From: Methanobacteriota archaeon
GTDB taxonomy: Archaea > Halobacteriota > Methanosarcinia > Methanotrichales > Methanotrichaceae
Direction of reading: 5' to 3'
Assembly (NCBI GenBank): GCA_029553285.1
Contig: JAKPCO010000080.1
Coordinates: 1 to 64,000 of the forward strand
DNA length: 64,000 bases
Shown here piece by piece: positions 8,620 through 17,828 of the stretch (position 1 is its first letter; each line of letters starts with the position of its first letter). The translations under genes and the position numbers were made by a program. The notes beneath the pieces are model-generated. The model ran no database searches. It had not been told where the DNA came from and saw nothing but the letters and a program-made list of their open reading frames with translations.

Positions 8620-9810
8620 CTACAGCCTGCCCAGGAACGTCTCGATCCTGTCCAGCGCCTCTATGAGCTCCTCCCTGGATGTGGCATAGGAGCACCTCAG
8701 AAAGCCCTCGCCGCTCTGTCCAAAGACGTTCCCCGGAACAACCGCCACCTTCTGCTCCCTGAGCAGGCGCTCTGCAAAGGCTTCTGACGATAACCCTGTA
8801 TCGATGATTGATGGGAACGCGTAGAAGGCACCCTGCGGCTCTATGCACGGCATCCCTATCCTATTCAGTCCGGAGACGAAGAGACGCCTTCGGAGGTTGT
8901 ACTCATGCTTCATCTTGAGCATCTCCTCCTCTCCATGCAGGAGGGCCTCGATGGCTGCCATCTGCGACATTATCGGGGCACAGAGCATCGTGTACTGGTG
9001 GATCTTTGTCATGGCGCCTATGATCCTCGGATCGCCGAGCGCATAGCCGATCCGCCATCCGGTCATGGCATGCGATTTCGACAGGCCGTTGAGTATGATA
9101 GTCCTCTCGCCCATCCCATCGAGCTGTGCGAAGCTTGCATGCGTCCCTGAGTACGTGAGCATGCCATAGACCTCATCAGATATGACGAGGAGATCATGCT
9201 CAACAACCAGATCTGCTATATCCTCAAGATCGCTGCGTGTCATTATCGCGCCCGTGGGGTTGTTCGGGTAGCTCAGTACCAGAGCTTTGGTTTTCTCGGT
9301 GATCGCCGGCAGGATCGATTCTGGAGTGACCCTGAACCCATCGTCTATCCTCGTGGATACCTGCCGGGGCACGCCGCCTGCCAGTATTATGTCCGGAACG
9401 TATGCGACATAACAGGGCTCAGGCACTATCACCTCATCCCCCGGATTGAGCGTCGCCCTGAACGCAAGATCCACAGCCTCGCTCACGCCCGTGGTCACAA
9501 GTATCTGATCGCCGGGGTCGTAATCGAGCCCCAGCTGCTCCTTCGTGAAATCTGCGATGGCCTCACGCAGCTCGGGCATCCCCTTGTTGGATGTGTATGA
9601 TGTGTAGCCCGACTCGAGAGAGTATATGCAGGCTTCCCTGACGTGCCATGGTGTGACGAAGTCCGGCTCGCCGACCCCCAGGCTTATCGCCTCGTCCATC
9701 TCATTCACGAGGTCGAAGAACCTCCTGATCCCAGACGGCGGCAGATCTCTCACGGTCCGGGAGAGATGGGCTTCGGCATTCCATGCTGGAACCTCTCTGA
9801 GAATCGTCAT
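8620..9810 (-). CDS. Class I/II aminotransferase (PLP enzyme)
   Basis: A 396-residue fold-type I aminotransferase of the aspartate/aromatic group. It has VGEPDFVTP near the N-terminus, SYPNNPTGA in the middle, the cofactor-binding SDEVYG and the Schiff-base Lys in GLSKSHAMTGWRIGY. Methanogens use such enzymes for aspartate, alanine or aromatic amino acid synthesis; the substrate cannot be read from the sequence. The ATG overlaps the TGA of the Lrp gene (ATGA), indicating translational coupling and suggesting that the regulator responds to an amino acid linked to this enzyme. Confidence 0.9.
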   Translation of the reverse strand: MTILREVPAWNAEAHLSRTVRDLPPSGIRRFFDLVNEMDEAISLGVGEPDFVTPWHVREACIYSLESGYTSYTSNKGMPELREAIADFTKEQLGLDYDPGDQILVTTGVSEAVDLAFRATLNPGDEVIVPEPCYVAYVPDIILAGGVPRQVSTRIDDGFRVTPESILPAITEKTKALVLSYPNNPTGAIMTRSDLEDIADLVVEHDLLVISDEVYGMLTYSGTHASFAQLDGMGERTIILNGLSKSHAMTGWRIGYALGDPRIIGAMTKIHQYTMLCAPIMSQMAAIEALLHGEEEMLKMKHEYNLRRRLFVSGLNRIGMPCIEPQGAFYAFPSIIDTGLSSEAFAERLLREQKVAVVPGNVFGQSGEGFLRCSYATSREELIEALDRIETFLGRL

Positions 9811-10286
9811 GCTGTTATCACCAGTCTCTTGGGCTTGGGTTTATCGGTGAGGATGACCCCGTGCTCCTTATAGCTCTTCAGTATGAAGTGAGTGCATGTC
9901 GACTGGACGCCCTCCAGGGGCGCGATCTTCTCTGCCACAAAGAATGCCACATCTCTCATCGATTTTCCGCGGACTGTGACCGAGAGGTCATGATCCCCTG
10001 ATATGAGCCGCACAGACTGAACCTCGGAGAATCTTGCAATCCTCTCTGCCACGGAATCGTAGCCTGTTGACCGCTGCAGGGCCACCTTCAGCTCTATAAC
10101 CGCGTAAACATAGCCCTCAGATGCCTTCTCCCAGTCTATGATCGTGATGTACTTTCTTATGACTCCCGAGTCCTCCAGCTCCTTTATCTCGCGTGCCACA
10201 TCCTCCTCGGTTCTACCGAGAAGGGCCGCGATCTCCGCTGGTGTTGCCCTTGCGTTCTCAGAGAGTATCTGCAAAATCTCGTTCAT
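9807..10286 (-). CDS. Lrp/AsnC family transcriptional regulator
   Basis: A 159-residue regulator with an N-terminal helix-turn-helix (about 3-45: ILSENARATPAEIAALLGR...EIKELEDSGVIRKY) and a C-terminal RAM effector-binding domain (about 60-140). Such proteins form octamers that bind amino acids and act near TATA boxes. It is the first gene of the operon with the aminotransferase, which starts within its stop codon, so autoregulation of the operon is likely. Confidence 0.92.
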   Translation of the reverse strand: MNEILQILSENARATPAEIAALLGRTEEDVAREIKELEDSGVIRKYITIIDWEKASEGYVYAVIELKVALQRSTGYDSVAERIARFSEVQSVRLISGDHDLSVTVRGKSMRDVAFFVAEKIAPLEGVQSTCTHFILKSYKEHGVILTDKPKPKRLVITA

Positions 10287-10371
10287 AAAATCCTGTATAA
10301 CGATGCACGATCTGATTATAGCCTTTACGCTCGTGGAGGTCCAGTTTCTATAGGATAGCAGACAGAAGGCC

Positions 10372-10450
10372 CCTCCCCTTCAGGGGAGGTTTCGACGAAG
10401 TCGAAGTCGGAGCGCAGGAAGCCCTGCCCATCTATGGGGAAGGAAGTCAC
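10372..10450 (+). repeat. IS200/IS605-like right-end hairpins (relic)
   Basis: Two GC-rich hairpins lie in tandem. The first is CCTCCCCT-TC-AGGGGAGG (10372-10389), a perfect 8-bp stem. The second, 10418-10450, reads GAAGCCCTGCCCATCTATGG and continues to end in AGGAAGTCAC. A GAAGCCC hairpin ending in GTCAC is typical of the right ends of archaeal IS200/IS605-type elements, where the end is transcribed as the guide RNA of TnpB. No tnpB is adjacent, so this is a solitary end. A related end lies at 24816-24848. The rest of 10287-10547 shows no gene. Confidence 0.45.
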
Positions 10451-10547
10451 GCATTGGATGAACATGTCATATGGGACCTAGCGGACGGATCAAATGCGTC
10501 CGGATCAGAAGATCTCACTTGAGACGCAGATATGGACTGCAGCGCGC

Positions 10548-11213
10548 TCACATGCCCCCTCCGGGGCGTGTGACGAAGAGATCCCCGAAGAGCTGCTCCT
10601 GTTCGAGCCATATCTGCTTTCTCTGAGCCATGAAGAGCAGCGCAAGGTAGTTCATTATCCTGTCGCCCTCGATATCCTTAAGCTCAACCCTCTCTTTCAT
10701 GCTCAGCATATCCTCTATCACAGGGGAGAGCATCTGTATCCTCTCTTCGACATTCTCCTCGTGGGAGAGGTCCAGTATCTCCTCCTCAGGCACCTCGAGG
10801 CGCTGGCGTATCTCCCTCTTCCTGCCGATCATCTCTGCCTTTTTGAGCTCCGCTATCAGCTCGTCAAGCGTGACCGGTCGCCTGGTGCGGCGGCGCACTG
10901 GCGGCTGAGGCAGGGTGTACGCCATCTCCTCCGGGGTCTCCGCAAGAGCCTCCGGGATCTCCTCCTCTTCCTCCTGATCCTCCATCGCGTCGGACTTCAT
11001 TCTGAGGAGGATCGCGGCGTAAAGAAGTGTCCTGGCGGGTATCCGCAGATCTCTCTGCGCCAGCGACTCAACGTACTCCAGGAACCTCTCGGTGGTCCTG
11101 ACTATATCCACATCCCAGGGGTCGAGCTCCCCCCTCCTGGCAAGCTCGACCAGCACCTCAGCCGGGTCGCTCATCTCCAGACCCGTGTACGAATCAGGGT
11201 TCAGCTCAGACAT
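10548..11213 (-). CDS. scpA: Segregation and condensation protein A (kleisin)
   Basis: A 221-residue kleisin subunit that closes the SMC ring during chromosome segregation. The N-terminal domain has the ScpA pattern (DPAEVLVELARRGELDPWDVDIV), followed by an acidic linker rich in Glu (about 118-135) and a C-terminal winged-helix region. The ATG lies within the last codons of smc (13-base overlap), so the two proteins are made together. No ScpB gene is present here. Confidence 0.92.
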   Translation of the reverse strand: MSELNPDSYTGLEMSDPAEVLVELARRGELDPWDVDIVRTTERFLEYVESLAQRDLRIPARTLLYAAILLRMKSDAMEDQEEEEEIPEALAETPEEMAYTLPQPPVRRRTRRPVTLDELIAELKKAEMIGRKREIRQRLEVPEEEILDLSHEENVEERIQMLSPVIEDMLSMKERVELKDIEGDRIMNYLALLFMAQRKQIWLEQEQLFGDLFVTRPGGGM

Positions 11214-14200
11214 ATGCCGGTCACGCTGCTGATGTTCTTATCCTGCATCGAGACTCCGATCGTGTAGCTGGCCTGCTGTATCATGGGGCGCCTCAGAGAG
11301 ACCACTATGAACTGCGCATCCCTGGAGATCCTCCTGATGAGCTTCGCCACGCGCTCGACATTCGCCCCGTCAAGGAACATGTCGATCTCGTCCATGGCAT
11401 AGAACGGGGCGGGCCTGAACCGCTGGATTGCGAATATCAGAGAGAGCGCGGTGAGGCTCTTCTCCCCACCAGACATCGCCTCAAGCCTGTGGAAGACCTT
11501 GCCTGCAGGCCTCGCTCTTATGGTCATGCCTCCGCTCAGCGGATCATCGGGGCATTCGAGCACGAGCTCCCCGTCTCCGCCTGAGAGCTCGTGAAATATC
11601 TCCCTGAAGTTCTGGTTCACGGCCGCAAAACAGCTCATGAAGGCATCTTTCTTAAGCTGATCGTAGCGCTCCAGCTTCTCTATGACCCCCTCCCTCTCCC
11701 TGTGGAGGACCTCCCTGCGATCGCTCAGGTTGCGGAACCTTTTCTCAACGCGCTCGTACTCATCGATGGCGAGCATGTTGACGGGCTCGAGCGCTGCCAT
11801 CTCCTCCTCCAGAGCTCTGATCTTCGCAGCTATCGTCTCGCTCTTCGGAGGAGACTCGGAGAGATCGATGCCTGCCCCCTCAATTTCAGATCTGAGCGTT
11901 TCCATCCTGCCGGATATCTCCTCTCTGGCTTTGGAGACAGCCATGAGCCTTGCATCGAGACGCTCGATGCTTCTCTCCGTGCTGCCAATCTCACGCTCCT
12001 TGCCGATTATGCTCTCCAGAAGGGACCCCCTCTCCCCCTTCAGGCCGCTGAGCTCGATGTCGAGATCCTTTTCCCTCTTTATCATCTCATCCAGTGTAGC
12101 TCTTAGCTCCTCTATGCTCGAGAGTGCTGAGCTGCGTCTCTGGATCGCATCATTCTTCTTGAACTCCAGGAGCTCCTTCGTCCTCGCAAGCTCATCCAGC
12201 CTGCTCATCAGGCTCTCCTCTTTCAGCCTGTAGCGCATCATCTCAGAGTCCAGATCAAATATCCTCGACTCGAGCCGCCTGATCTCACCCTCGATCTGCT
12301 CCGCCCGCTCCATCATCTCAGGAATCCTGGAGCCCTGCATCTCCCGCTCCAGCCTCTCCCTGAGATCGCCCCTCTCCGAGAGGAGGAGCTCAAGCTCCTG
12401 GATCTCCTGCTCCAGCGCTGTGAGCCTGCTCCTCCACTCCTCGCTGCTCCTCTCGATCTCTGAGAGCCTGGACTTGCGTTCCTCGATGTACCGCTCCATT
12501 CTGTCCCTCAGCGATCGCTTCTCCTCCAGCAGGAACGTCCTCCTCGAGATCTCCTTGTCCAGGGACTCGAGTTTTCTGCTGATGGCTGATATCTCCTCCT
12601 CGATGGAATCGAGCTTCTCGAGCAGCCCGCTCCTGCTGCTCTCAGTGGATGATATGCGCTCTGATATCCCCACAAGCCTTCTGCTCTCCTCTGCTGCAAA
12701 CTTCAGGCGTGATGTGTAGTGGCCGCCTGTCATCGCCCCGCTCCGCTCGATCAGATCCCCATCCAGGGTCACCATTCTGTACCTGCCAATCATCCTCCTG
12801 GCGGTATCGAGATCCTCAACGACAAGTGTATCCCGGAAGACGTACCAGAAGGCAGGGTAGAGGCGATCATCGAACCTTATCAGGTTCAGGGCGAAGTCGA
12901 CGACCCCGGGAGCTCTTGGAACTTCGGGCAGCGATCCGACCTCCATTTTGCTGAGCGGCAGAAAGGTCGCCCTGCCTATCTGGGATCTCTTGAGGTAATC
13001 TATCGCGGCCGCTGCATCCTCATCGCTCTCTGTGACGACGCTCTGGAGCCTTGAACCGGCTGCGACCTCAAGGGCTGCAGCATACCGCCTGTCCACCTCC
13101 CCAAGCTCCGCGATCGTCCCGCACAGACCCTGGAGTATGCCACGCTTCATCGCAGACCTCACTGCCTCAACTGCTCTGCTGTAGCCCGACCTCTCCTCGG
13201 CTGCCCTGACTTGGGCCTCAACCCTAGCGTACTCACTCTGCAGCCTCTGAAGGCTCCTGTCGAGCTCAGCCAGCTCCCTGCGGAGGCTGAGCCTCCTCGC
13301 CTCCAGCTCGTCCTTCCTCTTATCGAGATCCATCGCCTCTGAGGCGAGTGACTCGATCTCTGCCCCGAGCCTCTCAGACTCTGTGGATGCAGCAGAGATG
13401 CTGCTCAGCGCCTCGGTGATCTCTGTGGCGATCTCCTCCTTTTCCATTGAAGCCCTGCGGATCGCATCGAGAAGTCGATCCCTCTCTCTGACCCTCTCTC
13501 CGATCTGTGAACGGATCTCCTCGATCTCGTTAAGCAGATTTGTCAGATCTTCCCTGTATTTTGCGAACCTGCTATCGGCATCGGAGATGGTCGATCGGAG
13601 CGATGAAAGCTGGGATCTCTGCTCGTCCAGCTCACCCTGGAGGCCAGCTCTTCTCACAGCCTTATCACTTAGCTGCTCCGAGATTGATGCGATCTCCGTT
13701 CGCACCCTGTCCACCTCGATAAAGCACTGGCTCAGGGATCTCTCCGCATCCCGTATATCAGCATCCGCAGCCTCGATCCTCGTCTCCTCCCTCGCGATTC
13801 TGCCCCTGATCTCCTCGATCTCGCGCCTCACCATGAGCTGCTCGTCCTCTCCCTTGTGGCTGATCTCGCCCTCCAAAGCCTTCAGCCGCTCCTCCAGGGC
13901 CCTCAGCTCCCCTCTTCCTGCCTCAAGCCTCTCCAGAAGCTGGGCCTTCTCGGATGTGACGGATGCGATCTCGTTGTCCAGCGCGCTGAGCTCCACCCCG
14001 GACTCCTTAAATTTGGCAAGCAGAAGGTAGGCTTCCTGCCTCTTCCTCTCCTCGCGGCATGCCCTGTACCTCAGAGCCCTGTCGCGCTCGGCCTGGAGCC
14101 GCCTGAGCTGCTGGCCAACCTCCTCGAGTATGACATCAACGCGGGCGATCCTCTCCCTGACAACATCGAGCTCGGCCATTGCGCGCTGCTTCTTCTCCTC

Positions 14201-14716
14201 GAACTCGGAGACTCCGGCGATCTCATCGATGATCCTTCTCCTCTCCGTGGGGCCCATCTCGATTATTCTCGTGACGTCCCCCTGCATCACCACATTGTAT
14301 CCCTCAGGGGTTATGCCAGCTCTCGCCAGCTGCTCCTGGAGCTCGGCCTGGGTGCATGCCCTTCCATTCAGGTAGTGCTGCGCGTGATACCTGTCTCCGT
14401 TGACCTTTATGCGTCTCGTGATAACAACCTCATCGCTGTCCAAAGGCATGGTCCTGGTGCTGTTGTCGAGCCTCACCGTCACCTCTGCGAAGTCCGGGGC
14501 CCTCCCATCATCACCGCGATATATGAGATCGGGCAGCCTCTCGGCACGCATCGCCCTGGAACTGGTGAGGCAGAGCGAGAAGAGCAGGGCGTCTATGATG
14601 TTCGATTTTCCGCTTCCGTTGGGCCCAGTGATGACCATGAAGTCCTTTTTGAGCTGTACGAGAGCCCTTCTGCCGAACGATTTGAAGTTCCTGAGCTCGA
14701 TCTCCTTGATGTGCAA
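11201..14716 (-). CDS. smc: Chromosome segregation ATPase SMC
   Basis: A 1171-residue SMC protein: N-terminal Walker A GPNGSGKSN (about 32-40), a long coiled coil, a hinge (about 510-640), a second coiled coil and a C-terminal head with signature AMSGGEKSLTALSL and Walker B FYAMDEIDMFLD. It dimerises through the hinge and, with the kleisin, organises and segregates DNA. The start is TTG, preceded by TGGAGG at good spacing. It forms an operon with scpA. Confidence 0.97.
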   Translation of the reverse strand: MHIKEIELRNFKSFGRRALVQLKKDFMVITGPNGSGKSNIIDALLFSLCLTSSRAMRAERLPDLIYRGDDGRAPDFAEVTVRLDNSTRTMPLDSDEVVITRRIKVNGDRYHAQHYLNGRACTQAELQEQLARAGITPEGYNVVMQGDVTRIIEMGPTERRRIIDEIAGVSEFEEKKQRAMAELDVVRERIARVDVILEEVGQQLRRLQAERDRALRYRACREERKRQEAYLLLAKFKESGVELSALDNEIASVTSEKAQLLERLEAGRGELRALEERLKALEGEISHKGEDEQLMVRREIEEIRGRIAREETRIEAADADIRDAERSLSQCFIEVDRVRTEIASISEQLSDKAVRRAGLQGELDEQRSQLSSLRSTISDADSRFAKYREDLTNLLNEIEEIRSQIGERVRERDRLLDAIRRASMEKEEIATEITEALSSISAASTESERLGAEIESLASEAMDLDKRKDELEARRLSLRRELAELDRSLQRLQSEYARVEAQVRAAEERSGYSRAVEAVRSAMKRGILQGLCGTIAELGEVDRRYAAALEVAAGSRLQSVVTESDEDAAAAIDYLKRSQIGRATFLPLSKMEVGSLPEVPRAPGVVDFALNLIRFDDRLYPAFWYVFRDTLVVEDLDTARRMIGRYRMVTLDGDLIERSGAMTGGHYTSRLKFAAEESRRLVGISERISSTESSRSGLLEKLDSIEEEISAISRKLESLDKEISRRTFLLEEKRSLRDRMERYIEERKSRLSEIERSSEEWRSRLTALEQEIQELELLLSERGDLRERLEREMQGSRIPEMMERAEQIEGEIRRLESRIFDLDSEMMRYRLKEESLMSRLDELARTKELLEFKKNDAIQRRSSALSSIEELRATLDEMIKREKDLDIELSGLKGERGSLLESIIGKEREIGSTERSIERLDARLMAVSKAREEISGRMETLRSEIEGAGIDLSESPPKSETIAAKIRALEEEMAALEPVNMLAIDEYERVEKRFRNLSDRREVLHREREGVIEKLERYDQLKKDAFMSCFAAVNQNFREIFHELSGGDGELVLECPDDPLSGGMTIRARPAGKVFHRLEAMSGGEKSLTALSLIFAIQRFRPAPFYAMDEIDMFLDGANVERVAKLIRRISRDAQFIVVSLRRPMIQQASYTIGVSMQDKNISSVTGICLS

Positions 14717-14828
14717 TGCTGCCTCCAGGGTGCGATCAGAGATGCCATGAGACGGCCTGCTCTTCGAGAGCGTGCCACTGGTGATCCATCATCGTATCAG
14801 GCGTATCGATTCCACTAGAGAGGCGGCA

Positions 14829-15302
14829 TCAGATCAGCGGGTGGTAGTAATCCGTTGGTGTCCTTACTATCGCACCAAGCTGCTGCGCCCTCACCCACGG
14901 GTCATCTGAGAGGTACAGCGGCGAGAGTGGTAGTCCTTCTTTCAGGGTGGCATACCTGCTCCCGTTAAGGTTCACGATCGTTCCGAGCGGCATCTCACCG
15001 AGCCAGTCTGAGGTCAGGTTGGTGTAGTTCACAGTCATATCCGGAACGAGCCTGCCCCCGACTATCTTCTTCCCCTTTGGAGCCCCGCCCCAGCTCCATA
15101 GGTCGTTCACCCGATCCGCCTCCACAGGAGGCTCATTGTACCTGAGGAAGTTCTGGAGCCATGCCCTTCCGAACTCTCCGCCAACCTGCTGGCCGGATAC
15201 CGGAACGAATGTCCCCTCGGCCCCGGTCTGTGCTGCAACAACCCCGGCAGCCAGAGCAATCATTAGTAGAGGAACAAGCATTCTGATGAACGCCCTGATC
15301 AT
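14829..15302 (-). CDS. Exported protein of unknown function
   Basis: A 157-residue protein with a clear signal peptide (MIRAFIRMLVPLLMIALAAG, cleavage probably after VVAAQ near residue 25). The mature part is about 130 residues with Trp- and Asn-rich stretches, three likely N-glycosylation sequons (NYTN, NLTS, NGSR) and no Cys. I do not recognise the family. A TATA-like TCTTTATTCG at about 15349-15340 precedes it. A later Met (MLVPLL) is an alternative start. Confidence 0.65.
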   Translation of the reverse strand: MIRAFIRMLVPLLMIALAAGVVAAQTGAEGTFVPVSGQQVGGEFGRAWLQNFLRYNEPPVEADRVNDLWSWGGAPKGKKIVGGRLVPDMTVNYTNLTSDWLGEMPLGTIVNLNGSRYATLKEGLPLSPLYLSDDPWVRAQQLGAIVRTPTDYYHPLI

Positions 15303-15454
15303 ACAAAACCCCCATGAAATGGTACCACCGATTCAGCCGAATAAAGACATCCTCTGATCGAAAGTGCAGATGTGATTGATGACGTATAGATTTATCGGTT
15401 AAGCCAGAATGAGCACCGTGATCCTGATCGATATCCTGATGCATGATCGATCCC

Positions 15455-15709
15455 GGGTCGTGTACCTGCATCAGGGTTGTGCACTTGTATCATTGAATTC
15501 GGTCGTGTACTCGTATCGTGAAATCCGCAGCATTCAGTCCACCCGCACTTATGAAATATCTCGCACGTCGCAGTTAATTCCAGCAGATCCATTCAGCTAT
15601 TCGAGCACACAACCTGAATTCAGAGGAACACGACATTATGATTCATGTGGTATTGTACCAATGCATGCAGAATCGTGATGGCCGGTTCGGCTATTCGAGT
15701 ACACGACCC
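15455..15709. repeat. Array of diverged GGTYGTGTACTCG repeats (family 3)
   Basis: Five copies of a motif close to GGTCGTGTACTCGAAT occur in the region upstream of the thermosome gene: plus-strand copies at 15456-15474, 15475-15493 and 15501-15519, and minus-strand copies at 15597-15615 and 15691-15709. The last extends into a 69-base match to 6171-6238. Two copies adjoin GAATTC. The 618-base region 15303-15920 holds no convincing gene. The motif could be a remnant of a repetitive element or a cluster of protein-binding sites. Confidence 0.45.
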
Positions 15710-15870
15710 AGTCAGCGAGATCCGCATTGCTCTGTCCACACTAATGAGATATCCTGTCCGTGGCTGTCGATTCCAGCGGAATCATCCACCAATTCAAGGC
15801 CAAGACCGAGCACGAACCATACACGCCATACCCTGTATCCCATCGCCTGAAGCAGGCATGCTTGGAAATT

Positions 15871-15879
15871 CTTTTATAG
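15871..15879 (+). promoter_or_regulatory. Thermosome promoter TATA box
   Basis: CTTTTATAG lies 42 bases before the thermosome ATG, with a purine-rich GGAAATT just upstream as a possible BRE, giving a leader of about 20 bases that includes the ribosome-binding GTGGAGG. Confidence 0.6.
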
Positions 15880-15920
15880 AAGATCAAATACTGTGATCCT
15901 GCGATAGTGGAGGCGAGCTT

Positions 15921-17597
15921 ATGGCTGCGTTAGGAGGAGTACCGGTAATCATACTCAAGGAGGGCACCCAGAGGGAGTCTGGCAGGGAGGCGATCGAGAA
16001 CAACATAATGGCTGCACGTGCGGTCGCAAACGCCGTGAAGACAACCCTGGGGCCGAAGGGCATGGACAAGCTTCTTGTTGATGCGCTTGGGGATGTCACG
16101 ATAACCAATGATGGAGTCACCATACTAAGAGAGATGGAGGTGCAGCACCCGGCTGCCAAGATGGTCGTGGAGGCAGCGAAGACCCAGGACAAGGAGGTCG
16201 GGGATGGCACCACGACAGTGGCCATACTGATAGGCGAGCTGCTGAAACATGCGAGAGAGCTCATGGAGAAGGGCCTGCATCCGACGGTGATTGCGCGGGG
16301 CTACGCACTGGCAGCAGGAAAGGCTGTGGAGTTCCTGAACAGCATAGCGAGAGACGTCTCGGAGAAGGACAGGGAGCTTCTGGAGAAGGTTGCCATAACC
16401 GCGATGACCGGAAAGCTCGCTGAGACCCCGAGCCACAAGGTCGCCAGATACGCTGTCGATCTCGTGCTCTCCACAGTTGACAAGTTCAATGGGAAGACCG
16501 TCGTCGATCTGGACAATGTGATGGTTGAGAAGAGGGTGGGCGGCGGGATCGAGGACTCGGAGCTCATCAGGGGGGTGATCATAGACAAGGAGAGGGTCCA
16601 CCAGAACATGCCGACGAGGGTGGATAATGCGAGGATCGCGCTGCTGAATGTCCCGATCGAGAGGAGGGACACTGAGACTAAGGCAGAGATCTCGATCACA
16701 TCCGGCGACCAGTTCCAGCTCTTCATGGACCATGAGAAGGAGGAGATCAGGAAGGTGGTTGACAAGGTCATAAGAAGCGGCGCCAATGTGGTATTCTGCC
16801 AGAAAGGCATCGATGATCTCGCACAGCACTTCTTGGCCAAGGCAGGGATCATGGCGTACCGCAGGATGAGGAAGAGCGATCTCGAGAAGCTCTCTCGCGC
16901 CACAGGTGGCAGGCTCATAACAAACCTGGACGAGATGAAGCCTGAGGATCTCGGAGAGGCGGCTCTCGTCGAGGAGAGGATTGTGGGCGCAGGACCCATG
17001 ACCTTCGTCACGGGATGCAAGAATCCCGGATACCTGTCGCTGATACTCCGCGGTGGCACACAGCAGGTCGTCGACAGCCTTGAGAGAGCGCTGGATGATG
17101 CCCTCCATGCCGTTGCCACGGCGATTGAGAGCGGCAAGCTGCTGGCCGGAGGCGGCGCGCCCGAGACTGCTGTGAGCATACGGCTGAGACAGTACGCAGC
17201 ATCTCTGAAGGGCCGGGAGCAGCTCGCGGTCGAGAGGTTCGCCGAGGCGATAGAGGTAGTGCCAAAGACGCTCGCAGAGAACGCCGGCTTCAATCCGATC
17301 GACAAGATGGTCGCTCTGAGAAGCAGACACGAAAAGTCTGGCAGCACATACGGACTCAACGCGTACACAGGGGAGATCGTGGACATGTGGGATATCGGCG
17401 TCGTCGAGCCTCTCAGGGTAAAGGTCCAGGCGATCTACTCTGCAACAGATGCAGCAAACCTCATACTCAGAATAGACGATGTGATCGCCGCCAAGAAGAA
17501 GGAGGAGGGCGAGGAGAAGGAGGGCCAGATGCAGGGCGGAATGCCCGGAATGGGTGGAATGGGCGGAATGGGCGGATTCCCGCCTGGCATGATGTGA
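15921..17597 (+). CDS. thsA: Thermosome (group II chaperonin) subunit
   Basis: An ATP-driven folding chamber subunit of 558 residues. It has [14 protein letters not shown] and NDGVTIL near the N-terminus, the ATP-site GDGTTT (about 93-98) and a C-terminal GGM-rich tail ([16 protein letters not shown]...) typical of archaeal and CCT-type chaperonins. It is monocistronic, with a good TATA box and GGAGG. The paralogue number cannot be told, so the letter in the symbol is provisional. Confidence 0.97.
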   Translation: MAALGGVPVIILKEGTQRESGREAIENNIMAARAVANAVKTTLGPKGMDKLLVDALGDVTITNDGVTILREMEVQHPAAKMVVEAAKTQDKEVGDGTTTVAILIGELLKHARELMEKGLHPTVIARGYALAAGKAVEFLNSIARDVSEKDRELLEKVAITAMTGKLAETPSHKVARYAVDLVLSTVDKFNGKTVVDLDNVMVEKRVGGGIEDSELIRGVIIDKERVHQNMPTRVDNARIALLNVPIERRDTETKAEISITSGDQFQLFMDHEKEEIRKVVDKVIRSGANVVFCQKGIDDLAQHFLAKAGIMAYRRMRKSDLEKLSRATGGRLITNLDEMKPEDLGEAALVEERIVGAGPMTFVTGCKNPGYLSLILRGGTQQVVDSLERALDDALHAVATAIESGKLLAGGGAPETAVSIRLRQYAASLKGREQLAVERFAEAIEVVPKTLAENAGFNPIDKMVALRSRHEKSGSTYGLNAYTGEIVDMWDIGVVEPLRVKVQAIYSATDAANLILRIDDVIAAKKKEEGEEKEGQMQGGMPGMGGMGGMGGFPPGMM

Positions 17598-17828
17598 GTT
17601 CTCTCCGCCCGCATCATCTTCTTTTCCAGTTCTTCAGCCATCGATATCTTCAGCATTCATTTCTGCCTGATGCAACAGATACCGGTTTTGCTGTATATTT
17701 ATCCGAGCAGCAGACCATCCAGCCTCACATCGCGGGTAGAGACTGCGAACATGCGCAGCAGTTCACCGGCAATATTCTAATACGATCAATCCTAACCCGC
17801 GGCGAGTGATCTCGCGAGCGGTATTGAC

